Shown here: positions 48,843 to 60,800 of the stretch, piece after piece
How positions within the stretch are numbered: the first letter of the stretch is position 1
Layout: every line of letters begins with the position of its first letter
Assembly: GCA_935421135.1 (NCBI GenBank)
Contig: OW285191.1
Span: forward strand, 10,219,700 to 10,283,699
Source of the DNA: Bugulina stolonifera
Taxonomy: Eukaryota; Bryozoa; Gymnolaemata; Cheilostomatida; Bugulidae
Direction of reading: 5' to 3'
DNA length: 64,000 bases
Translations under genes and position numbers: made by a program
Notes under the pieces: generated by a model
Database searches by the model: none
Seen by the model: only the letters and a program-made list of their open reading frames with translations
What the model was told of the DNA's origin: nothing

Positions 48843-51800
48843 TTAATAATAGACCACGTTACGGTAGGGGTATGTACGGCGTGGCATCCACCTCAAATCC
48901 CACAATTCAGGAGTGTAGCGAATTCTCATCATATTAGATATCCCTGGGATCACCCATTTACCAACTCCGCAAAGAACGGCAATCTCTCTCTCTACTGGGC
49001 CATCGTAGAACTAAAGAGAGAAGTTAAAAATTGGATATATACATGTGTGTATTTAGTATTTAGAAGTCAGGTGTCAAATAACTATCTCACAGATATTTTA
49101 TTTTATGTTCTACGAAGTGATAAGCTGCTATGCTTCAGAATTCTTTCTGACCTATTAATAGGTAATTAGATAGCGGGCGAATTTGATAAGTTGTCTACCA
49201 TAAATACCCAAATATTCCCAATTTACCCCAAATGTTCACATGGTATGTTAAATATTTACATGTGTGCCTATTTATCTACATGTTATGGCTGTACGATGCT
49301 GTAAATAAATCATTAACTCTAGTGGCATTGTCAGAATTTTTCTATCATTCGTAACACACATTATATTACTAGAAGTATAATTATACGTGTACTCTCATAT
49401 AGTACATGTATATTACACTACACTACACTGCACTGAGCTGCACTGCACTGCACACATTACATTACATTACATCACGTCACGTCACGTCACGTCACGTCAC
49501 GTCACGTCACGGTTACGGTTACGTTGCGTTGCGTTGCGTTGCGTTGCGTTGCGTTGCGTTGTGTTGCGTTATATTATATTATATTATATTATATTATATT
49601 ATATTACACACAATTATACCATCTCAATATGCAGAATTGACAAAATTTATTATAATATGTGCGCCTTGACCTACCTTAAGGGAGCTGTCAGTGCAGTTGT
49701 CACTAGCCTTGGAAATAATGCTAACTTCGACGTAGATGACATCATCTGGTACCATGATCCCTATTTCACACTCACCATCTGACTCATCAGCGGAAAAACC
49801 GGGCGAAATTACCATCCCATGACTTCTTTGATAAAATTTGCCACACTCAGCTAAAATTAAAAAGAAAATTTGTATTAAGCTATTCTAATTTCTAGGCAAA
49901 TACTAGGCGTATTCGGATATTGCACCGTGCAAGCTTTATAAATAGCAATCTGCAGCAATAACAATAACAATATATCGCTAGGTTAGGTGTGGCCAGAGCC
50001 ATTGAAAGAGAGTTGCGAAATCCTATAGGCCATATCAGAGCCATTGAAAGAGAGTTGCGAAATCCTATAGGCCATATAAGCCACCCCGCATAGTTCTAAA
50101 CAAACAGGCCACGCCCCCATTTGGTCAAGCTGATTCATATATGTTATAATGCAATGGCCACGTGCTGATTTTGTGAGCTTGTGCTAATTTGCATTTTTAT
50201 GGGCTTTTATGGCAACTGAGCCACAAATGAACTCTCTTATGATATAGAGAAGCTCTTAGGCTACAAGAAGATTATTTTATTTTCTCAAAAAAGTAAACAC
50301 AACTCCACTTACAACTTGTTTAACTTCTGAAATTGACATCACCTGTTGGTTTCACAAGTGGTGTGTGAAAGCAGGTTTGAGTACATCATTAACTGAATGG
50401 TCTAGGACACCTTTTGTTATGAAAGAACCAGATTGTTCAATTTACTTGTGAATCAGAGTGTAAATCCAATGATTTTCTTATCTTACCGCCCTAGTCTTAT
50501 TTCGCTATGCTGCAGATGCAGATGTCCTTGTGCAATCAATAGTTTATACTTTTAGAAATAATAGAACAAATTTACTAAAATAAGATAATTTTCCTTTTAT
50601 GTCATCCTGTTGGTGCACTGTTTCCATGACACTAGAATTTACCCTAAATTGTGCAAAACAAGCATTCAGGGACTTACAGTAGTATAACTTGAGCAGTCTT
50701 GAAGAGTGAGTAAAAAGTAAAAACCATCTACATGTACTAACAGGTACAATTACATAATTATTAATTAATAAAATACTCAAAAAAGCAAGTCTGAATGTTA
50801 TGATGGGCTTTGGAAAAGTTATGATTGGTAAATGTATAAAAAATTTCTGTGAAGCTTTGTAGGCCGTAAGGCTATCTAACACTGTATGGCCACAACTGCC
50901 AGAATACATTTCAGGGGTGTTATAGATTAGTATAATTATACAATTAACTCTAAAATATTCGAGGCTATTTGATTCAGTACAGTCTTCACATATAGCAAGC
51001 TACATACAGCTATAATATAAGCTTGCAAGCTACCTACAGCTACATTGTATACTAATCTATAACAAGGGGCAAATACATGCTTGCTTATGAATATATAAGT
51101 AGCCTATAGACTTATTGTATCCAGGTGACCATATGTGGACCCAGGTACATTGTACGTTGGGAAAAAAAGCAAAGATAAAACAGCAACCAAGAAGTAATGT
51201 ACCATTTAGTTCTGTACATATTCGTACGAGTGTACATATGTGTATATAAGAGGAGATTATGCTGAATTAATCCGTGGATAGAGATAGAAAGTGGCATGAC
51301 TTAATTTCTCAAACTCTGAAAACTACTAAATATGCATAATTTAGCACATGACATCTTTATTGAGACATGTTACTTTTCCTTACTGTCTTGTAATGTTTGA
51401 GGGCATGTGTACATTATATGAATTAGCTTATGAAATTTTACAGGTATCATTTTCAAAAATAATGCTGGTGGCACTACATGATTTATATATTAGAACATTA
51501 TTCAGGTTTGTAAATAAAGATCAAAATACTTGTATGCTAGTCATAAGTAGCAGCATATTGACACCCAAGTCATTAGTTTTGTTATCACAACTGGTAAAAA
51601 CATCTTCTGTGGTCACAATATGGTCCTAGCAAAATTCATTCATTGTAAAGTCATTAAATTAGTGTAGTCTTTTCTCCTAGCAAATGGAAATTGGAGAAAA
51701 CTGCCACTAGTGGGTGGGGTACAGAAATAACCTTATTATAAATTATATAGGATGAAAGCCTAGTTCCTAAGCTATCTTTTGATATATTATTTGTCTATAT

Positions 51801-54800
51801 AGCATTATTCCCTGTCAAAGAAATTGGAAATAAAAATGTCAAGTCAGATTTTCCAATGATAATCAATGAGACCGCATGCCATTGTTTGGAACTATGCATA
51901 TCTGTTTCCGGCTCAGTTATCGCAACTCTACTAAATGGCTCTGGGTGTGGCTGGTAATAATATTTATTGTAAACAAGGGGAGGCCCCTTCAAATCAAGCA
52001 TTAGTCATGCATGAACGTTTAAAGGGGAAAATCACAAATTTTGAAGTGATTCTAAAGTGATAGTTCGAAATCTGGCGGTTCCAGACGTCATTTCCACAAA
52101 TACCAAAATCCGCGTTTTTATCCAAAAAATCGGTTTATCTGATTGGTCATGGGCGCATCCTTGTTGGTAGTCTAAGATCTGCAGACTTACACCGATATGC
52201 GAGGTGATTAATATATGCCCCGTTAAATCCACTATATTGCTATAGCCGTGCTGTTTCCGGTAAGTTTGCGCATTCACAGTTTACTCAATGATAATATACA
52301 CCATGATATGACACTCAACGATAATTCTATGTCCTCAATTACCTTAGCGCCAATACAGTGCCGATAGACGGGTTTTGCAATGTGCCCGTTCCACTTCATC
52401 GATCTCAACTATATCAAAGTCTCCGCCCACTTTCACAGTAAACTTTTGCAGTAAACCTTACTTGCAGTACTGTACAACATACTTGCATATAATGCAGTAC
52501 ACCATGCTTGCAAGCAAAACCAACTATGTTTACAGCTTTAGGGTAGCAAGAGAGCATCAACAGGTGCTTTTATTCCTTGAAAACATTACTGTCATTCTAT
52601 TGATAAACAAAACCTGTCCAGTTGTATAGGGTGAATGCACTATATATCATCATAATACAAAATATGGTTTTGACTACAGCTCCCTTAGCTTATAGCTGCC
52701 ATGCTGCCTAAACAGAATAATTAACTTGAATGTTCAGTTGCAAGTTATTACGTGTATATGTATGTATAGGGATTGAAAGCATGTGGCTAGTGTTTGTTTA
52801 CATGTTGTATTTTACCTGATTAGACAATCAAAAACATATCTGTTAAAATTACAATATAGAAGCAAACCAAAAAAGCTTATACATGGGGTTTGGGAAAATA
52901 CAAATACTGAAACAACATGCATAGCAATGAATTATTATATCATATACATTGTGCTTTTAAAGTATATGTACACAGTATAAGTCTAAAAATATTAATAGTA
53001 CACGCTACTAATGGTCATAAAAGTAAGTAGTAATTATTCCATGAAGCTGAACTGCTCAAGCAAAATCATATCAATGCCAGTCCGATGAACTAGCTACAAA
53101 TAGTCAACTTGAAATAGCAATGAATTATACGATATACGTTTGAAGTGTATGTACACAGTATAAGTCTAAAAATATTATTAGTAGGCTGCACACTAGTAAG
53201 GGTCATAGAAGTAAGGGATTATAATAAGCCAGCAATAATTATAATAATAATAATAATAATGGCAGACTGTCGATCATCAACTTACATATGCGCAGTTTTT
53301 CTGATGGTGTGAGCAAATACCCAATCGGTAAAGGAACATTTCGAAAAAGACAGTTTGAAACTGGACATTTGGAAAACAACCATTTCGAAACCGTGTAGAT
53401 TACATTTAGAAGAACACAACTCACAGATAGCTAATTTTTTTAATGTTCTACGAATTAGTAATAATAAAAACAAAAATATATTATTAAAATTAATTGAAAT
53501 CTGGGGGTTGGGGTTTGGAGTTTCGAAATGGTAGTTTTTCAAAGGTCCGGTCTCAAAACGTCCTGTTTCGAACGGTCTTTTTCATACAGTCGCAAAGTCG
53601 CCCCAATCAGCCATTGACTGCCCATTGTAGACATCTAAAACAAAATGAAAATTCCCAATAGATACGTACAATCTACAAAAACAACGAAGTTAGGAGCTGG
53701 GTGTACTAAAATATCACATCATAACAAGTAGGGCCTATTATGGCATGTAATATAATGATTATTAATTATTTAAATTAAGAATTATAAAATAATTATCATT
53801 GGTGGCTGATATTTTCTGGGAAATGAAATAAGATGAAATAATGGAAGAACAAATGACATTGAGTTTACTGATATCTATCATTCATTCTATTTCGCAGCCA
53901 CCCGTCCAAAATTCATTCGGCTCCTGTGCTAGTAGCACTGCTCTGCTGTCCTACATAACTATCTTCGAACGTACTAAGTTAGTAGTCGGTAGTCTAGCAC
54001 TAGCATCATAATATAAAAATTATCGATAATCAATTAATTGTTTATATAATTTACCATTTTATTTACCCGTACACGTCTGTTGTCGACAACAATAGATAGA
54101 TAGGTTTAGATTACTAAACCGTTTTAATACCACTACCATTAATAAATTATTATATTTACATTTATATTTATTGGGGTTTTGTGAAAGTTTACAGATAACA
54201 TTAGTTGTTAAAAGTAACTTGTTGACCACATGTATATATTATAATTATACAACTTATAGGAGAGAATAAATAAATAAAAAAAAAGCTTAGTAACTGTTAT
54301 TATTATTCATATTATATTTATTACTATTATAATTATTCTACATATAAATAAAAATAATTTAATATGTCCATGTCGTTTTCACTTTATAATTACATGTATA
54401 TTTATTATTACAATACTCGTTATAAAATCCAAATAATAATTATCATATTATAATAGCCTATTAATTATCATGTTTAGTTAGAGTTATCTCACTCGTTACT
54501 CACTCGTCGTTGATAGAACATTCTATTATCACATATTGTGCAAGTTGAATGCCTCATTACTGGAGAAGAATAAATAATATATGATATAATAATCAATTCA
54601 TGATCTTTCATGATCAATCTATCATCAATGATGATCAAGAGACCATTCTCACCTTTGTTCTTGGCTAGGAAAAGAAAAAGACAGATGAGATGAAGTAGCT
54701 CGGTAATTTTCACAGTTATTAGCAGTGCAGTGTGCACCTTTCCCTTTGCTTCTTTGCTCTTTCTTCTCAGTCATGACCAGGGGTGGGAGTCGATAGTTTT

Positions 54801-57800
54801 AAAAATAGAGAAATATGTGCTATTAGCTATTCACTACAAGAATAGAGAATCTGCCTATGTGCTAGTGAAATTTAAATATAGAGAATAGCTTTTATATCCG
54901 CTGAATCGCTATTAATTAGAAGTTGTCTTCTCTCAAATCAGATTTGAGAGAGCAATTCAAAGGCGCCCATTTATTTCCATGAAAATTAAAAAACACAAAC
55001 ACAGCTATTTCTTGTTTACTTCTCTTGCTACATTGTTCTGCAGAGTTCATATTGTGTTTACACGTATATTATTTTCTACAATGCACACTAGGGCTTCGTC
55101 ATGGATTTGAAACATCATTAATAACGTGATAAGAAGGTATCAGGGTAGCAGCAACATACTCAATGTAATATAGCCAAGTCAAACGCATGTGTATTAGGCA
55201 TCACATAGGCTATATAACCTTCAAATTGTCTGTCTGTGGAAATTGTAGAAGCATTAGTGTTGTACAGTTGTACATGTACTATTGGAGCAGTAATACATGT
55301 ACAAAGTAAAATTTAGATTTATCTCCCCATGATTTTCTGTCAATGTCTAAAATATTATATATTTGTGGTTAAACCGGTAGTATTTTAGGCTTCTAATATA
55401 AAAGTATTTACCACACATACTATAATCTATTCTTTGTATGTTTTTTCTTTGTGTAGACTATGTTTTTGAAGTCGAAAAGCTTTAAACACCCATATAATCC
55501 GGATATTAAATTGAGTTGGTTAGCAACTTCACGAAGTGTAACAGTTAAGACGGCCAGAAATGGCTGCAGCCGCAATGGCACTCTTTACTAGCTACTAGTT
55601 AATAGCAGATTGGGCTGAGAATAAAAGCGTATTGGTTGAAACGCTATTCAAAATTGACAGAAATTGAAAGAAGCGTGTCACAGCAGTTCGCTGCTGCAAA
55701 AGAAGAGATTAGCACAATCGAATAGCGTTTCAACCGCGCTAGTCCCACCCCTGGTCATGACTAATTCACTCAGTCATCAACCGTGTGGCAGTAAATTGTT
55801 TACTGCAGAATAGATTAATTGGAGTCGCTGACACTTCCGGTTTACTCGGAGTGTCATATCATGGTGTATATTATCATTGGTTTACTGGTTTGCGACAGCC
55901 ACTTGTGTTTTTTAGTAATTTCCAAAGTTTTCTGCTACTTACACTTGCTTGTTTTTTATACTGACTAATATAGCTCACGGCATATTCTACAATGCATATT
56001 TATCCGTCGGTAAGAAATCAAATCAAGTTATATTATAATAAGTATTTGTTCATTCTTTTCTAATCCTACTAGATTATTTCCCACCGACTCTGACTGACAG
56101 TCACTGCAGTTTCACTGAACTATAAAAAACGCTAGTTTCAATTTGTTTAAAATAATTATTTATTATCAATTATGTTTGTTTTTATTTACTTATGCACGTA
56201 ATTAATTAATAACTGTTCTACCATGGGTTTCATTGGTAGTTCAGCGGAGCTAGCAGTGACTCTCAGTCAGATTCGGAGCTAGTAGTGACTCTCAGTCAGA
56301 TTCGGAGCTTGCAGTGACTCTCAGTCAGATACGGAGCTAGCAGTGACTCTCAGTCAGATTCAGCTAGCAGTGACTCTCAGTAAGTTTTCGTGGGAAATAT
56401 AACATGAACTCAAGCTGCAATAAAATCACTTTTATTTCTTTGGCATCAGATTGCTGTTGACTAGACACAAGGCAAATGAATCACCAGTTACTGCTTACTT
56501 GCCGCTGTAAATTAATGATTAAAAGTCAAACAATCAATTGAAGGCAATGCAAATCAATATAATAATATATCATTCAATTTATTTAGTGTGTTGCTTTTAC
56601 CAAAACAGGCTAAATATAAATGATGAAAGCTGTTAGTTGGAAATGGTAAAGCAACATTTCCAAAAAAAGACAGTTCCAGCAGGACGTTTCTCAACTGTGT
56701 AGATTACATTTATTAGAATACAACTCACCGATAATTAAGTTTAATTAAATGAAAAAATTAATATTAAAAAGGAAAATTTATGGGTGGGGTTAGGGGTTCA
56801 AACTGTCATGGAGAGGTTTAGTTTGGAACTGTCTTTTTCCCATTGTATTGGATTGCAGTACATCACTTCACCTCCATACTTTCCTGGTGTTCTATTTCTT
56901 TCTTTACTGCCTATTTTAATTTTATTTTAATCTTGCTAATTTTCATTTCATGGCGTGCATTCAGATAAATAAAATTAAAATAAGCAGTAAGTAAGCCCAA
57001 TGACTGAAAGAAAAAAACAGAGATGCCAGACTCAGTTAATTCAAGCAACATTTTATGGCCTATTAAAAGACTCGTTTCCAAAATAAAACTTGCAAACATC
57101 TCTGGAAAAAAACTAGTATCCTATGTATGTTTGTGCAATATTATGAATCTGTTCCACAATGCTGACCATTAAGAAATTTACTTTAGCCTCAGTGACTGTG
57201 ACAAACCCTATTGTTACTCTTAACTATTCTCTATAATGGCATAGGCCTATGTGACTAAGAATATTGGGCCTACACTGTGGTGACTTGGTGACTACTATAT
57301 CTAACTACTACTATTACTATTGATAATTCAACTTCTGTTGATTCTATTGATACTGTAGCTACTACTGGACCCTCTGGTACTACTGCGACAACTTACCACT
57401 TTTCTACGACTAACTATTATTGTAACCAACTACTACTATTACTACTGCTGATTTTAACTACTTGCATGATTACTACTAATGCAACCATAACTAACTACTG
57501 AAATCACCATATTACTGCTACTACACTGCTATCACTTTAACTTACTGCTAACTACTACTATAAGTAACTACTCCTACTGCTAATACGAACTACAGCTAAC
57601 AACACAAATGGTTCTTTTATTTTGCTAGTAAACTGCTGCTGCGACGACTAATACTGACGATAGTGGGCATACTATCAATGTTGAGTTGATACTAACACAT
57701 ACGGCTTGTTGACTTGTGTTGTAGGATGTTGCAGTGCCTGCTGCAGTTGGGCCACCCGATGCCGATATGCTCTCTTACTTTATTCTATGAGTTTGTAGTA

Positions 57801-60800
57801 CTGAAGCACTAATGAGTTTTACCATGCACTAGCCGTTGCTTTCAAGAAAATGCAGTTTCATATCCATATAGCTCTTCAGGTAGGTAGTTGTATGAATAAC
57901 TACTCGGAATCCTGTATCTTAAACATTGATGCTTTATCGGCAAAGAAGATTAAGAATCTCTGATACTCCTTCAGAGTCTCTAATAATTTTGAATTTGGTT
58001 ATTATAGTAATTACACTTACATGAATTATTCATTGTTACACATAAAGACTGTGTGTGTAGGCAGATCTATGTGCAAATGAAAGTAATTCACGAGACAGTC
58101 ATTTCTTGGTTGCAGATAGATTCTGGTAAGATGTTTCAGACAAAATGTTATAGCCTTGGAATATCGCAAGAGACACCGATGGAGGGTAAACTATCCAGTT
58201 CAACAGGAACAACTTTAGGAAGAAACCTCATTCATCATTGCAGTTGGTCTGGTATCCTTGCCGGCAGTCTCCTTGAGGTTAAATATTTGTCCATTGCTTT
58301 TGCATGTAGGTGCAGTAGTGGTGAAAGCTAGATAGACCTCCTGACTCCTTAGTTGGGGTTTTGGAGAAGGGGAATAAATCTAGAAAAAGCGATTTCTGTT
58401 TAAGTTTTACTGAAAAACAGAGGTTATCTCAAATTTCTCCACTTCTGCATCTAAACAATTATTGACCTCCATGGCCTGAATCTTGCAACCATTTGCTATC
58501 AGCCATTATGTTAGCTGTCAACATAATATGGTCAACAAGGTCAGTCTATAACTGTAGGGCTTGCCAGTGACCTCTACCTCACCAACTATGCAAGTGTTCA
58601 ACTGTTGAAACCCAGGCAGTGAAGTTGAAGTTTGATCATAACACAGTCCACTCTGCACTCTGCTGGAACTTCCTCCACTTGTACACCTCTGCTCTGACTG
58701 CTCAATACTCTCTAGCACAATCTGTTGGCTATGTTATAAAACCATAGTAGCCCATAAGTGCTACATGATGGTAATCATTAGTGCTTTGCCATAGATTCAG
58801 CAGTTAAAGCTATCATAGAATCCACAGGAGCCTAGCCACCTGCAGTATAATATTTTAATGTGTACTTTTAATAATACTATTACCAATGTTTTTCATGGGT
58901 AGCAGAGTGTCAGAAATTATTTCCAATGATATTGTGTAAACCTTTTATACATGCATGTATATGTAGATATAATAAAGAATTCGTGATTACATATAATGTT
59001 TATACAAATACAGTGTGTTGTGCAATATAGTACCTTCAGCATGTACATGCATGTTTATTTGTCACACATATGTTTTATAATGATAAAATGTATATTATAT
59101 TACTGATACATGTACAGGTATAAATGCATTTGCATTGTTGGCAGACGATGCTAAGGTCTATGTGATTGCACTGCACTGAGAACTGCAGTCAAGAAATTGA
59201 AATGAAAGTAAGGAAAACAAATACATGTATAATTAGCATAGCATTATGTTATACGGATAATAGTATAAAGTTATCTCCCCAGGAATGGTCGATCGCCGGA
59301 AACCATAGTCTCACAAAATAGAATGGCGAAATCTCAAAAAGGAGATAACTCCTAATTTTTCAATCGTTTAGAAGGAGTTTTAATTTCACTAATTGAGGCA
59401 TAAGGAGGGTCATAAAATGCAAATCCTTTGTTATTAATAAAAGAACATATGTTGATTTAGTATACTGTACAATAATTGTTCGAATATCTTGTTTAGAACA
59501 GTACAAAAACTAACTTCAAAGTAGGGCACAATTTGTGAATTTCTCCTTTAAGCTGTGTTCAGATATTAAAAACAGTCTCATATTATGAACTAGTACAGTT
59601 TCCTAAAACGCCTACTGTATACTGCAAAAATTAAAATAATTAGAAAAACTTGCATGATTTTAATTCAAAATTTTAATTGTTGTTGGACTTGTAAAATATA
59701 CTCTTTAACATCGATTACATGGGCAAAACAAAATATTTGATTGGACTAGAAAGTAGGTCAACTCAAAGTTTGCAGACTACTACCAGTACATGTAAACTCT
59801 ACTCTGTAATAGTTTCAACTTCCTGATGGATAGTTATACATGTACAAAGTATTTATATTTAGTAGGTTAGCATCTAAGCAATGAACGCATTGCCTTACCC
59901 GTCTGTGATAAGTGCAGGCACATTCAAACTTACCAGTGTTTCCAAAGTCTGAAGTTGTGGTGACTGAAATAAAATAAAATAAAATAATATATTACCAAGA
60001 TTACTCGCTACTATAATTCAAAGTCCTCTAGACCTAAGTTAACAAATTATGAGGTTGAGAACCACAACTTTTATACATGCCTGTGACAATTTATTCCTAG
60101 GCTCTCAGATTCATTTTTAAGCTCTCTCGGCATCACAATATAAAATTCTATGCTACAGTCTGTCCATTTCTTTAAATTTTGGTGATTTGGCATTTTACAG
60201 TATTTTTATCAAAATAAACTGTAAAATAATTGAATAATTTTTTTTAATTATTTTATAAGTTACCTAAAGCACAGAGCTATGGAAGACTATGACTAGGAAG
60301 CATGACAGCTGCTACCAGTAAATTTGCAATTAAATTAGGCTCCAGCACTTGTTAACCAATTTGAGTGAATTTTTTTCTACTCTGTGTGTAGTGATCTAAA
60401 ATTATGGCTCCAAAGTCAGTCTAAGACATTCACATTTTAATACTAGTTTATAATAATGAAAAAACTTGTCCGGTCAAAATTCCTTCAAAATAACAAAGAC
60501 ATCTCATTTACTGTTTGCCCATGAACTAACTTGGTAAAAAATGTGCTCTTTTGAGTACTACAGTATAATTAGTCCAAAGAATGGAGTACAACTTGGAATT
60601 TTGCAAGAAACAGACTTACATTGACCAGCAAACAGATTCTCTGTAATAGCATCGAGTTCAGCAGTAACACTTGGCTCAGCAGTAACATCTGTCCCAGCAG
60701 TGGAACGACGCCCAGCAGTAACATCTGGCCCAGCAGTGGAACGACGCCCAGCAGTGGAACGATGCCCAGCAGTGGAACGATGCCCAGCAGTGGAATGACG

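Larger units (their letters stand above)
49851..59933. other. 10.1-kb intron of the right-hand CUB gene
   Basis: Besides the repeats listed separately, I see no exon with matching CUB sequence, splice sites and phase. A segment at 52283-52316 (TGATAATATACACCATGATA) recurs inverted at 55846-55880, another unclassified dispersed repeat. Confidence 0.6.

Noticed and set aside
53950..54500. AT-rich stretch as a possible replication or scaffold region
   Set aside because: No specific motif; AT content alone is common in this window.
58053..58331. 92-aa plus-strand frame in the long CUB intron
   Set aside because: No recognisable domain, no clear splice sites or promoter.
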